The notes below the pieces were generated by a model. It saw nothing but the letters and a program-made list of their open reading frames with translations. It did not search any database and had not been told where the DNA came from. Of a stretch of 64,000 nucleotides of DNA, positions 53,477 through 62,329 are shown in pieces. The position numbers and the translations under genes were made by a program. The stretch comes from Chitinophaga sp. YR627. GTDB lineage: Bacteria; Bacteroidota; Bacteroidia; Chitinophagales; Chitinophagaceae. Position 1 is the first letter of the stretch, and every line of letters begins with the position of its first letter. Where the stretch lies: the NCBI RefSeq assembly GCF_900114995.1, contig NZ_FOUX01000004.1, positions 434,001-498,000 of the forward strand, read 5' to 3'.

Positions 53477-54061
53477 TCAGAGAACGGCGCTGTACAATGC
53501 GCTTAGCTTTACCCGCAGGGTTTTGAGGGCTTTTGTAAGATGCCCTTCTGCTGTTTTAGGAGATATATCAAAAGTTTTCGCTGCCTGTAATAAGGAGTGA
53601 TCCAGCAGTTTATTATACCGGAACACTTGTCTGCTTTTCTCCGGTAATTCATTAGAGATGGTTTCTATCAGCTGTAATAATAAGCGATCGCTGACAAGAC
53701 TTTCCAGATCGGCATGACCACCCACCAGCTGTGGCGTATGTGACAGCGCTTTCATACGGGAAGCGATGGTCTGTTGCCTGGCGATGTAATGAAATACGGC
53801 GTAACGGGTGATGGCAAAAAGGTAATGTTTCAGGACGGAGATCTCAATATCGTGCCTTTTTTCCCAGAGGATGATGAATGTGTCCTGCACGATCTCTTCG
53901 GCGACTTCTTTTACCTGTAGCCGTTTCAGGGTAACATGATACAGCATATCCCAGTAACGGTTGTACACTTCGTTAAAAGCGTCTACCGAGTCAGTCCTGA
54001 TCATGTCCCACAGGTATTGATCCGTGTGTGTGGAATCCGGATGGATGCGAGCGTTTTTCAC
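53477..54061 (-). CDS. ECF sigma factor of the glycan locus
   Basis: 194 residues. Region 2 is seen in FNEVYNRYWDMLYHVTLKRLQVKEVAEEIVQDTFIILWEKR (short motif EEIVQDTF), region 4 in LPEKSRQVFRYNKLLDHSLLQAAKTFDISPKTAEGHLTKAL. It belongs to the Bacteroidota sigma/FecR pairs that switch on SusCD operons. It is the first gene of the polysaccharide utilisation locus 54.1-45.3 kb. Confidence 0.9.
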   Translation of the reverse strand: MKNARIHPDSTHTDQYLWDMIRTDSVDAFNEVYNRYWDMLYHVTLKRLQVKEVAEEIVQDTFIILWEKRHDIEISVLKHYLFAITRYAVFHYIARQQTIASRMKALSHTPQLVGGHADLESLVSDRLLLQLIETISNELPEKSRQVFRYNKLLDHSLLQAAKTFDISPKTAEGHLTKALKTLRVKLSALYSAVL

Positions 54062-54164
54062 CGTGAAAAAGTATAAAGACGTTACATTGTTCTACATACC
54101 CTTATAAGTGTGTAATCTACAATTAAATCTTAACTTTTCCAACAGGGGATTGGTGTTTACAGTT

Positions 54165-54869
54165 TTAACCGCCAGCATTTACCGCATTCATCATCGTACA
54201 TCCCACTACGCCGGCAGTCTCAGTACGCAGACGGTTATCACCCAGGGAAACGGGCTGAAATCCCTTATCTAATGCCAGCTGAATTTCCTCAGGCGTAAAG
54301 TCGCCTTCAGGTCCTATCAGCAGCAAACTATCCTTACCTGCCTGCATGGCCTGCCAGAGATGTGTTTTTTGTTCAGGCAGACAGTGTGCGATAAACAGTT
54401 GTTGCGCAGGCGGCTGTTGTACCAATGTATCAAATGCGGCAGGTGCTGTCAACTCCGGCAGGTAATACTGTTGCGATTGCAACATCGCAGATACCAGGAT
54501 ATTTTCAAAACGGTCCGCACGGAACTTTTCCTTTTCAGTACGCTGGCTGACCAGGGGAATGATCATCTGCATGCCTATTTCGGTGGCTTTTTCCAGGAAC
54601 CATTCTATACGGGAGGAATTTTTTGTAAAGGAGATCGCGATACGAACAGGCGATTGTACAGGCGGCATCAGTTCATATTGTTTTATGGTGACTATACATT
54701 TCTTCCGGTTATCGTCAGTGATGGTAGTGGTGTAGCGGCCGCCACGTCCGTCGGTTAACAGCACTTCATCTCCTTTCTCATGTCTGAGGACCATGATACA
54801 GTATTTTGAAGTAGGCTCGTCCATGGTGTAATGTCCTGACTGCGGAGTAATGTCTTTTGCGTAAAACAT
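54165..54869 (-). CDS. rsmE: 16S rRNA (uracil-1498-N3) methyltransferase
   Basis: 234 residues with an N-terminal PUA-like domain (HVLR-type motif seen as CIMVLRHEKGDEVLLTDG) and a SPOUT methyltransferase domain (EWFLEKATEIGMQMIIPL, LLLIGPEGDFTPEEI, SLGDNRLRTETAGV), the deep-knot SAM site. It methylates U1498 of 16S rRNA. A Ser-Arg just before EWFLEKATE and the full knot are intact. Confidence 0.92.
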   Translation of the reverse strand: MFYAKDITPQSGHYTMDEPTSKYCIMVLRHEKGDEVLLTDGRGGRYTTTITDDNRKKCIVTIKQYELMPPVQSPVRIAISFTKNSSRIEWFLEKATEIGMQMIIPLVSQRTEKEKFRADRFENILVSAMLQSQQYYLPELTAPAAFDTLVQQPPAQQLFIAHCLPEQKTHLWQAMQAGKDSLLLIGPEGDFTPEEIQLALDKGFQPVSLGDNRLRTETAGVVGCTMMNAVNAGG

Positions 54870-54928
54870 GATTGCCTGTTTAATTTTTGCAAATATCGGG
54901 AGGATATGATTCAGTACAATAGTGCAAA

Positions 54929-54962
54929 TGAAAAAGCCTTCACAGTTGTGAAGGCTTTTTCA
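54929..54962 (-). terminator. Terminator after the MATE gene
   Basis: TGAAAAAGCCTTCAC and GTGAAGGCTTTTTCA are exact reverse complements around AGTT. On the minus strand the hairpin follows the MATE stop codon by 15 bp and ends in a T-run. Confidence 0.85.
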
Positions 54963-54977
54963 TTTATCAGATACAGA

Positions 54978-56330
54978 TCATTTTACAAATGCACTTGCCA
55001 ATACGGCTTTGGTCTTATGCTGGAACCTGAAGAATAACAGGATCGATGCGGTCAGCAATCCGATCAGCAGTCCCCACCAGATGCCCTGTATACCAAAATT
55101 CAGGTGAATACCGAAGAGATAACCAATCGGCAATCCCAGTCCCCAGTAAGCCAGTAAGGTGATGACGGTCGGTACCCGCACGTCTCCGAGTCCACGTAAG
55201 ATCCCCAATCCTACCACCTGTGTACCATCGAACAACTGGAAAAAAGCAGCAATGATCAGCAGGTGTGCTGCGATATCCACTACCTGCGGATCAGTGATAT
55301 ACATCAGTGGCAGCAGGCGGCATCCCAGCATGAAGATCAGGGCGGTAGTACCCATCATTACAAGCACCATATGATAGCTGGCGATGGCAGATGAACGTAA
55401 GTCCCGCCATTGTTCAGCACCGAAGTGATTCCCGCTTTTTATACCGGCAGCAGCAGAAATCCCGCTTGCCATCATGTAGGTAATAGAAGCCAGGTTAATT
55501 GCTATCTGGTGAGCAGCCTGTTCGCGGGCGCCTATCCAGCCGGCCATGACAATGGCGCCGCTGAATGCGCTTATTTCAAAGACATATTGTAATGCTACCG
55601 GTGTACCGATCCCCAGGAGCTGTTTCAGTGCTGCACCGGACAGGTAACGTTGTCTGAATTCCTGCAGATAGGGCTTAAAACGGGGAGAGCGCAATACATA
55701 CCAGGCCATAGCCACGCCCATTAATGTGCGGTCGGTCAGGGTAGCGATACCCACACCCACTACACCCATTTTTGGTGCACCAAACAGCCCGTATACCAGG
55801 ATGATCCCCAGTACGATGTTCAATACGTTACCGATGATACTGATATTCATTGCCTGCCGGGTAAATCCCAGTCCTTCGGCAAACTGCTTAAAGGTCAGGA
55901 AGATCATCAGCGGGAAAAATGAAAAGCCCAGTAACTGCAGGAAAGGTCTGGCTAACACGCGTACCCGTTCTTCCTGTCCGAGCAGATCAAGATGATTACT
56001 ACCGATGATAATTACGGCAGATAATAATATACCCAGCAGGATGTTGATCGCAAGACTATGACGTAACAGATAGCCGCAACGGGACAGGTTCTTTCTTCCG
56101 TTCTCCTGTGCGATCAATGGTGTGAGGCCATAGGACATACCGATGCCTACCACCATGAAAATAGAAAAGAGGCTGCTGCCGAGAGCAACCGCAGCCAGGG
56201 GCACATCTCCGGTATGACCGATGACGATTGTATCAGAGAAAGCCACCATGGTGTGTCCCAGCTGGGAGATCACTACCGGGTAGGCCAGTTGAAAATTGTC
56301 TTTATAATACTGACGATATTTAGTCCACAT
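54978..56330 (-). CDS. MATE-family multidrug/Na+ efflux transporter
   Basis: 450 residues with about twelve membrane helices in two matching halves. Family patterns include AYPVVISQLGHTMVAFSDTIVIGHTG at the start, QLLGFSFFPLMIFLTFKQFAEG in helix 4-5 and VALQYVFEISAFSGAIVMAGWIG at the start of the second half. It exports cationic compounds in exchange for protons or sodium. The substrate is not readable. Confidence 0.9.
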   Translation of the reverse strand: MWTKYRQYYKDNFQLAYPVVISQLGHTMVAFSDTIVIGHTGDVPLAAVALGSSLFSIFMVVGIGMSYGLTPLIAQENGRKNLSRCGYLLRHSLAINILLGILLSAVIIIGSNHLDLLGQEERVRVLARPFLQLLGFSFFPLMIFLTFKQFAEGLGFTRQAMNISIIGNVLNIVLGIILVYGLFGAPKMGVVGVGIATLTDRTLMGVAMAWYVLRSPRFKPYLQEFRQRYLSGAALKQLLGIGTPVALQYVFEISAFSGAIVMAGWIGAREQAAHQIAINLASITYMMASGISAAAGIKSGNHFGAEQWRDLRSSAIASYHMVLVMMGTTALIFMLGCRLLPLMYITDPQVVDIAAHLLIIAAFFQLFDGTQVVGLGILRGLGDVRVPTVITLLAYWGLGLPIGYLFGIHLNFGIQGIWWGLLIGLLTASILLFFRFQHKTKAVLASAFVK

Positions 56331-56354
56331 AATAATTCTTCAATAAGGGGTAAT

Positions 56355-56384
56355 AAAAAAGGCGCCCGGTATCGGACGCCTTTC
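56355..56384 (-). terminator. Terminator after dnaB
   Basis: On the minus strand AAAGGCGTCCG pairs with CGGGCGCCTTT (one mismatch) and is followed by TTTTTTATTA, 24 bp after the dnaB stop codon. Confidence 0.85.
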
Positions 56385-56407
56385 AGTATTGCTACTAATC
56401 TCTTTTG

Positions 56408-57982
56408 CTAAAAAGGAGCGTCTTCAAAACCTTCGTCGAAGTTCATGTCGTTCATGCGGGAACCCTTCTGGATATACAGCTTCGCTTCATCGCTGCCACC
56501 ACCACCTGTGTCGTGGTTACGCATACCGGCAAATGCGTTGCTGCTACCTCCACCCGGGTTTTCCAGACTACCATCATCTTCGAAACGCTGGAATTCCAGG
56601 ATTGCGCGCAGTTTGATGGTATCGAGCTGACCGTTACGGTGTTTCGCGATACGAACGTGGGTTTCACCTTTATTGGACTCGCCCATTTCATTCGTGTTGA
56701 TCTCATAGTATTCAGGACGGTACAGGAACATTACCATGTCGGCATCCTGCTCGATCGCACCAGATTCACGGAGGTCACTCAGCTGCGGCATCTTATTACC
56801 GTCTTTACGTTTTTCCACATCACGGCTCAACTGGGACAATGCGAGGATCGGCACCCCAAGCTCTTTCGCCAGACCTTTCAGGTCACGGGAGATCTTACTG
56901 ATCTCCTGCTCACGGTTACTGCCTTTACCATCTGCATGGCCACTCATCAGCTGCAGATAGTCAATGATGATCACACCTACGCCATGGTTGTGTACCAGCC
57001 TTCTTGCTTTTGCACGGAGCTCGAAGATGTTGAGGGCCGGGGTATCATCGATGAAGATGGGTGCTTTTGCCAGGCGTTCGATACCATGGGTCATCAGCTT
57101 CTTCATCTCATACTCTTCCAGTTTACCCCTGGTGATCTTTTCGAGTTTTATTTCCGACTCTGCGGACAGGATACGCTGTACGATCTGTCCGGAGGACATC
57201 TCAAGCGAGAACACTGCAGCTCCTTTCGGGAATCTGGGGTGCAGCGCTGCGTTTCTGGCCAGGTTCAGCGCGAAGGCGGTTTTACCCACCGCGGGACGTG
57301 CCGCGATGATGATCAGATCCGTCGACTGCCAGCCATACGTCACTTTATCGAGTGAAGGGAAACCGGAAGGTACCCCTGTGATATCGTCTCCCCTGTTACG
57401 AAGGTCTTCGATACGTTTCATGGTATTCACCAATACGCGGTCGATACTGTCGTAGTTCTTGCGCAGGTGATTATTGGTTACCTCAAACAGCTTGCTTTCA
57501 GCTGAATCCAGGAGATCAAACACGTCGGCCGTATCCTCGTAAGATTCACTCAGAATCTCACCCGAGATACGGATCAGTTCACGCTGGATAAATTTTTGCA
57601 GAATGATACGGGCATGCGCCTCTATATTGGCGGATGATACCACCATGTTGGTTAACCGGGTAATATAATAAGGACCTCCCACTACTTCCAGTTCACCCAT
57701 GGAACGCAGTTCTTCCACTACAGTCAGGATATCCACCGGCATGGATTTACCAGCCAGGCGGGTCATCGCTGAAAATATCTTCTGATGTGCTTCTACATAA
57801 AAACATTCACCTTTCAATATCTCTACTACCGTGTCAAAAGCGCCTTTTTCCAACATAATGGCTCCCAATACGGCCTCTTCCATCTCCTTTGCCTGAGGAG
57901 GAATCTTGCCGTACATCATGGTAGATACGTCAACGGACGGTTTGCGCCGTACGTTGCGGTCCTTCTTAAGATTGAGATCCAT
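56408..57982 (-). CDS. dnaB: Replicative DNA helicase
   Basis: 524 residues. The N-terminal DnaG-binding domain spans about 25-130 (PPQAKEMEEAVLGAIMLEKGAF), a linker helix follows, then the RecA-like motor: TGVPSGFPSLDKVTYGWQ, Walker A AARPAVGKTAFAL, LEMSSGQIVQRIL, Walker B VIIIDYLQLMSG and the arginine-finger region RESGAIEQDADMVMFLYRP. The C-terminal tail (GGGSSNAFAGMRN onward) is acidic and disordered. It unwinds DNA at the fork as a hexamer. Transcribed away from the gene-free region at 58 kb. Confidence 0.95.
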   Translation of the reverse strand: MDLNLKKDRNVRRKPSVDVSTMMYGKIPPQAKEMEEAVLGAIMLEKGAFDTVVEILKGECFYVEAHQKIFSAMTRLAGKSMPVDILTVVEELRSMGELEVVGGPYYITRLTNMVVSSANIEAHARIILQKFIQRELIRISGEILSESYEDTADVFDLLDSAESKLFEVTNNHLRKNYDSIDRVLVNTMKRIEDLRNRGDDITGVPSGFPSLDKVTYGWQSTDLIIIAARPAVGKTAFALNLARNAALHPRFPKGAAVFSLEMSSGQIVQRILSAESEIKLEKITRGKLEEYEMKKLMTHGIERLAKAPIFIDDTPALNIFELRAKARRLVHNHGVGVIIIDYLQLMSGHADGKGSNREQEISKISRDLKGLAKELGVPILALSQLSRDVEKRKDGNKMPQLSDLRESGAIEQDADMVMFLYRPEYYEINTNEMGESNKGETHVRIAKHRNGQLDTIKLRAILEFQRFEDDGSLENPGGGSSNAFAGMRNHDTGGGGSDEAKLYIQKGSRMNDMNFDEGFEDAPF

Positions 57983-58175
57983 TTATATGTTTTATGATTA
58001 GTCTGTTAATCAAAAAGTTATATGTCGTGGCTTCCTTAGTTGTAATTACAATTTTATTGTACCAGCTGAGCTATTGACATTTTATGAAATTGTAAACTTT
58101 TTTGGGCCGTAAAAACTAAGGTAACCGCATTTTTTCATTTTCTAAAGTTTGCCCGGGTATATAATTTATAAGGTG

Positions 58176-58280
58176 ACATCCACATGTTATGCACCCGCAA
58201 AATGGCAGTTATGCACTGACTATAGACGCATTATCCACTAATTACACACACACTTCACACACAAAGGTGCGCTATTCACA
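58176..58280 (+). other. Phased DnaA-box-like array
   Basis: Near matches to TTATNCACA, all in one orientation: ACATCCACA (58176), TTATGCACC (58187), TTATGCACT (58209), TTATCCACT (58231) and CTATTCACA (58272), with weaker TTACACACA (58242) and CTTCACACA (58253). Starts are spaced 11, 22, 22, 11 and 11 bp, i.e. one face of the helix; the last box falls about 41 bp after 58231. None is a perfect consensus box. Confidence 0.45.
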
Positions 58281-58404
58281 TAATATGTGCAAAAAAGAAT
58301 ATTTAGCCCGGCTTGTTCTTTTGACAGATTCGTTCGCTGTAGTTATGGCCGCGCCCGCTATTCATTTGATAACCATTTGAAAAATACCGTTTGGCCGTCG
58401 CAGA

Positions 58405-58441
58405 TTCGTCGCTTCTTCGTCGCCTGTTCGTCGCTTCTTCG
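58405..58441. repeat. 11-bp tandem repeat
   Basis: TTCGTCGCTTC, TTCGTCGCCTG, TTCGTCGCTTC and a partial TTCG follow without gaps. GC-rich compared with its surroundings and not part of a gene. Confidence 0.75.
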
Positions 58442-58795
58442 AATGAGCCACTTTTGCCAGTACAAATCACTTGCCTCTTCCGACAATAACCCGTACATTT
58501 TACCACGCTACATCGTACACCAGTAGCGGATAAATCTCTTCAGGTTCAATCGCTTATATTTCGTATATTGATATAGCCGCCCTGCTTCTGGCAATCCCCG
58601 GTCAGACTATACTCTGATGATACTTACCCTCCGTCAATCCTGGCTAGGGAAGGTAAGATCAACGTAAGATGACTATAGCATAAGCACTTTCCCGCTTTCT
58701 CCTGTCAATAATGCAACCCTTGCACATGAATCGGCTGACTGCCTATGGACTATGCATGAATTACACTAACTTTACGCACTTATATAATTTTACAA

Positions 58796-61228
58796 ATGAC
58801 TATTTCGTACAATTGGCTGTGTGACTATTTGCCGGTTAAACCCACACCGGAGGAACTATCTGTTATTTTGACGCGCATAGGTCTTGAGGTGGAAAGTTTG
58901 GAGCAATTCGAGTCCGTTAAAGGCAGCCTCGAAGGACTGGTGATCGGTGAAGTCCTGACGGTAGCCCCGCATCCCAATGCCGATAAACTCCGACTGACAA
59001 CTGTAAATACCGGTCAGGGCGAACCCCTGCATATCGTTTGTGGCGCTCCCAATGTAGCGGCCGGACAAAAAGTGGTGATCGCTCCGATAGGCGCCACCAT
59101 CTATCCTGCCAGCGGCGAACCGCTGACCATGAAGAAAGCAAAGATCCGTGGAGAAGAAAGTCATGGTATGATCTGCGCTGAAGATGAGATCGGTCTGGGT
59201 GGCAGTCATGCCGGCATTATGGTACTGGATGCGTCCCTGCAACCTGGTACACCGGCACGTGAAGTATTTAAACCTGTACAGGACTGGGTATATGAGATTG
59301 GTCTGACGCCTAACAGAATGGACGCTATGAGCCATCTGGGTGTAGCCAAAGACGTCTGCGCATACCTGAACAATACCGAAAACACACTGAATAACAAAGC
59401 CTTAGTACCTGTTTTAACGGATTTACCGAAAGCAGCGAATACACTTTCTATCAGTGTGGAAATTGAGAACCTGGATGCTTGTCCGCGTTACAGCGGCATC
59501 TCCATCACCGGTGTGAAGATCGCTCCTTCTCCTGACTGGCTGAAAAACAAACTGCTGGCAATAGGCGTAAGACCTATTAATAATATCGTAGACATCACCA
59601 ATTTCATCCTGCATGAAACCGGTCAGCCGCTGCACGCATTTGATGCAGATGCTATTACCGGCAACAAGGTGATTGTTAAAAATCTGCCACAGAATACCTT
59701 ATTTGTAACACTGGATGAAAAAGAGCGTAAGCTGGATGCCGCTGATCTGATGATCTGCAATGGCAACAGCGAGCCAATGTGTATTGCGGGTGTGTTCGGT
59801 GGTCTGCGTTCCGGTGTAACCGAAGCGACACAGAACATCTTCCTGGAAAGCGCATGGTTCAGTCCGGCGAGTATCCGGCCGACCTCTTTCCGTCACGGTC
59901 TCCGTACAGATGCGGCTGCCCGTTTCGAAAAAGGTGTGGATATTTCCAACACAGTTTATGTATTACAGCGTGCGGCGGCACTGATCTGCGAACTGGCAGG
60001 TGGTCAGGCAGCATCTGAAGTAATTGATGTATATCCTCAGCCTAAGCAGCAGACGGAAGTGACCAGTACCTGGTCTTATATCCGTAAACTGAGCGGTAAA
60101 GCCTATCCGGAAGATAAAATTGTGAATATCCTCAGCAGCCTCGGTTTCGGGATACTGGAACGTGATGGGGAAAAACTGCGGGTGAGTGTGCCTTACAGCA
60201 AACCGGATATCAGCATCCCGGCTGATATCGTGGAGGAAGTAATGCGTATTGATGGTCTGGACAATATTGAGATCCCGTCTCAGGTATTGATCACGCCGGC
60301 AGCGAATCCTAAACCTGACAAGGAGAAAGTACGTGAGAAAGCGGCTAACTACCTGGCAGCGAACGGATTCAACGAGATCTTCACCAATTCCATCACCAAC
60401 AGCAAATATTTTACGCCGGAAGTACTGGAGCGCACGGTGAAAATGATCAACAGTCTCAGCGCTGATCTGGACGTAATGCGTCCATCTATGCTGGAGACCG
60501 GTCTGGAAAGTGTGTCCCATAACCTGAATCGTCGTAATGACAACCTGTTGTTCTTCGAATTGGGCAATACTTATGCCGTACAGGAACAGGGTAAATATGA
60601 AGAAACTGCTCACCTGAGTCTTTACCTGACAGGTCAGAAGAGAACCGAAAGCTGGATGCATAAAGCAGAGCCGGTTGATTTCTTCTTCCTGAAAGGATAT
60701 GTACAGAATCTGTTCCGCCAGCTGGGCATCAACGGCCTGCAGTGGACGGAAGAAGAGACTGAGGGTATCCAGCATGGCTGGCAGATCCGTGTAAAAAACA
60801 AGCCGGTTGTAAATCTTGGCGCGGTTAGTGCACAGAAGCTGAAGCAATTCGATATCAGGCAGCCGGTATGGTTTGCTGACATCAACTGGAATATTGTATT
60901 GGGATTACTGCAAAAAAGCGATAACTTTTACAAGGAAATACCGAAATTCCCTGCAGTTCGCCGTGACCTGGCACTTATCCTGGACAAACAGGTTAAGTTT
61001 GCGGCAGTCGAGGCAGCTGCAAAGACGGTTAAGTCTGCACTCTTACAGGATCTGAACCTGTTTGATGTGTTTGAAAGTGAAAAGCTGGGCGCCAACAAGA
61101 AATCCTACGCGGTGAGCTTCACCTTCCAGGATGCACAGAAGACCCTTACTGACAAAGAGATCGATGCAGTAATGGAGAAGCTGGTAAAAGCATTCGAAGG
61201 GCAGTTACAGGCGGAGATCAGAAAATAG
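58796..61228 (+). CDS. pheT: Phenylalanine-tRNA ligase beta subunit
   Basis: 810 residues. N-terminal B1 with an EMAP-type tRNA-binding domain (VIGEVLTVAPHPNADKLRLTTVN), the B3/B4 editing module (RYSGISITGVKIAPSPDWL, LHAFDADAI), B5 (DISIPADIVEEVMRIDGLDNI), the B6/B7 catalytic-like core (NEIFTNSITNSKYF, MRPSMLETGLESVSHNLNRR) and a C-terminal anticodon-binding FDX-ACB domain (FPAVRRDLALILDKQVKF). With PheS it charges tRNA-Phe. pheS is not in this window. Confidence 0.95.
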   Translation: MTISYNWLCDYLPVKPTPEELSVILTRIGLEVESLEQFESVKGSLEGLVIGEVLTVAPHPNADKLRLTTVNTGQGEPLHIVCGAPNVAAGQKVVIAPIGATIYPASGEPLTMKKAKIRGEESHGMICAEDEIGLGGSHAGIMVLDASLQPGTPAREVFKPVQDWVYEIGLTPNRMDAMSHLGVAKDVCAYLNNTENTLNNKALVPVLTDLPKAANTLSISVEIENLDACPRYSGISITGVKIAPSPDWLKNKLLAIGVRPINNIVDITNFILHETGQPLHAFDADAITGNKVIVKNLPQNTLFVTLDEKERKLDAADLMICNGNSEPMCIAGVFGGLRSGVTEATQNIFLESAWFSPASIRPTSFRHGLRTDAAARFEKGVDISNTVYVLQRAAALICELAGGQAASEVIDVYPQPKQQTEVTSTWSYIRKLSGKAYPEDKIVNILSSLGFGILERDGEKLRVSVPYSKPDISIPADIVEEVMRIDGLDNIEIPSQVLITPAANPKPDKEKVREKAANYLAANGFNEIFTNSITNSKYFTPEVLERTVKMINSLSADLDVMRPSMLETGLESVSHNLNRRNDNLLFFELGNTYAVQEQGKYEETAHLSLYLTGQKRTESWMHKAEPVDFFFLKGYVQNLFRQLGINGLQWTEEETEGIQHGWQIRVKNKPVVNLGAVSAQKLKQFDIRQPVWFADINWNIVLGLLQKSDNFYKEIPKFPAVRRDLALILDKQVKFAAVEAAAKTVKSALLQDLNLFDVFESEKLGANKKSYAVSFTFQDAQKTLTDKEIDAVMEKLVKAFEGQLQAEIRK

Positions 61229-61231
61229 TTC

Positions 61232-61290
61232 AACAGTTGCGGTTGACGAATTACGGATGAAGAAAAATCATACGTAATTCGTTGACTGTT
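61232..61290 (+). repeat. Inverted repeat after pheT
   Basis: ACGAATTACG (61246-61255) pairs with CGTAATTCGT (61273-61282), with outer AACAGT/ACTGTT pairs. More GTAATT copies follow to about 61343. No clear T-run. Confidence 0.5.
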
Positions 61291-61350
61291 TTAAACAAAA
61301 AGCCGTTTCATTCGTAATTTGTAATTCCTAATCAGTAATTCACAACAGAC

Positions 61351-61662
61351 TTGGCTTTAGAGCAGTACATACAAAGGATCGATGATAAACTTCACCTGTT
61401 GTTAAAAAAGCTCCAACAGGTGCAGGCAGAGAATGTATTGCTGAAAGAGCAGTTACAGACGCAGGAAGGCACACTGACGAACCAGCACGAAACGATCGCT
61501 GCACTTGAAAACAAGCTGCATCTGGCCAAGATGGCTGGCGCAACCGGTCAGGGCACACCAGCCAGTCGTGAAGATGATGAAGAATTCAGGAAGGAAATGC
61601 GCAACAAGATCAATGATTATATCAAGGAGATAGATCGTTGTATTGCACTGTTAAACAGTTAG
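61351..61662 (+). CDS. Coiled-coil protein upstream of zapA
   Basis: 103 residues from TTG at 61351. The first half is a continuous leucine-rich coiled coil (IDDKLHLLLKKLQQVQAENVLLKEQLQTQ), followed by a polar hinge (GATGQGTPASREDDEEF) and a second helix. The size and pairing recall small division proteins such as ZapB, but sequence similarity cannot be claimed. It lies between pheT and zapA, 17 bp ahead of zapA. Confidence 0.7.
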   Translation: MALEQYIQRIDDKLHLLLKKLQQVQAENVLLKEQLQTQEGTLTNQHETIAALENKLHLAKMAGATGQGTPASREDDEEFRKEMRNKINDYIKEIDRCIALLNS

Positions 61663-61679
61663 TTAAAAAACAAATCCAC

Positions 61680-61973
61680 ATGGATCCGCTGATTCCCATT
61701 AATATTGTGGTAGCCGACAGGTCATACCGCATTAAGATCAAACCTGAAGAGGAAGAGGAAGTACGCCGTACCATGAAGGAGGTGAACGAAAAGATAGTAG
61801 AATTTAAGACCGCGTATGCCGGTAAAGACCTGCAGGATTACATTGCGATGGTCCTTATCATGTACGCGACCCATCCGGTAACGAGTGGGGGTAAGATCCA
61901 GATCGGCCTTGCGCCGTTTCTGGAAGAGAAGTTACAGCACCTCGAAGAGCTGCTGGACAACTCGCTGAAATAA
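61680..61973 (+). CDS. zapA: Cell division protein ZapA
   Basis: 97 residues from the ATG at 61680; an in-frame start at 61638 would overlap the upstream gene. It starts IPINIVVADRSYRIKIKPEEEE, the globular head of ZapA, followed by a long helix that forms the tetramer coiled coil. It binds FtsZ and bundles protofilaments at the division ring. The zapA-rny order is common in Bacteroidota. Confidence 0.85.
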   Translation: MDPLIPINIVVADRSYRIKIKPEEEEEVRRTMKEVNEKIVEFKTAYAGKDLQDYIAMVLIMYATHPVTSGGKIQIGLAPFLEEKLQHLEELLDNSLK

Positions 61974-62329
61974 GCAGGAATTAGCGTTTAGAAATTAGAA
62001 TCCGGGGCCGCCCCCTACAGCTGTTCTGAAAATAATTACTGACCAACCCGGCGCTGTGTTGCACTAAAATATTTTGAAAAAGTAGATTAGCAGATAGTAA
62101 CGTATTGAAATAAAACAACAGCATACTACTAACATAATCAACGCTTTATCCATTTATCAACTATAGGACATTCCTGTAAGTGACCACACAACTGCGTATC
62201 AGCTTATCATCCCGTCGTTTCGCACATTCTTTTTTGTATTTTCGCGAATCAAGTTCTAAACCCTCTACTTTTCCACGGAAATGGGACGCGGCAAGGAATG
62301 CAACATAAATCAAGTATTAAAAATTTTGT
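61974..62329. other. Gene-free region between zapA and rny
   Basis: 356 bp. A candidate rny promoter box TATTTTCG lies at 62237-62244 (one mismatch to TAnnTTTG), giving a leader of about 80 nt. The first part (to about 62010) carries AT-rich AATTAG copies. I looked for 6S RNA, which can occupy this position, and could not show a long closing stem. Confidence 0.5.

Larger units (their letters stand above)
57983..58795. other. 813-bp gene-free region between dnaB and pheT
   Basis: Both flanking genes point away from it. It contains an AT-rich stretch (58155-58172), a phased array of DnaA-box-like 9-mers (58176-58280), a palindrome CACATAATATGTG (58277-58289), an 11-bp tandem repeat (58405-58441), a hairpin CTTACC/GGTAAG (58623-58657) and a -7-like TAATTTTA just before pheT. 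The frames at 58189-58526 show no protein-like features. Confidence 0.6.

Noticed and set aside
56405..57355. 316-codon plus-strand open frame inside dnaB
   Set aside because: It is fully antisense to dnaB, which has all helicase motifs. Its translation shows no domain and has the low-complexity T/H/F/R bias of a shadow frame.
57983..58795. tRNA or small protein genes in the gene-free region
   Set aside because: No cloverleaf with a T-loop (GGTTCGA) was seen on either strand, and the short frames lack any protein-like features.
59963..60847. 294-codon minus-strand open frame inside pheT
   Set aside because: Antisense to the B5-B7 domains of pheT; the translation is rich in H, R and F and has no recognisable motif.
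61974..62329. 6S RNA between zapA and rny
   Set aside because: The position would suit it, but I could not find a long closing stem with a central bubble. A covariance search (RF00013) would decide.
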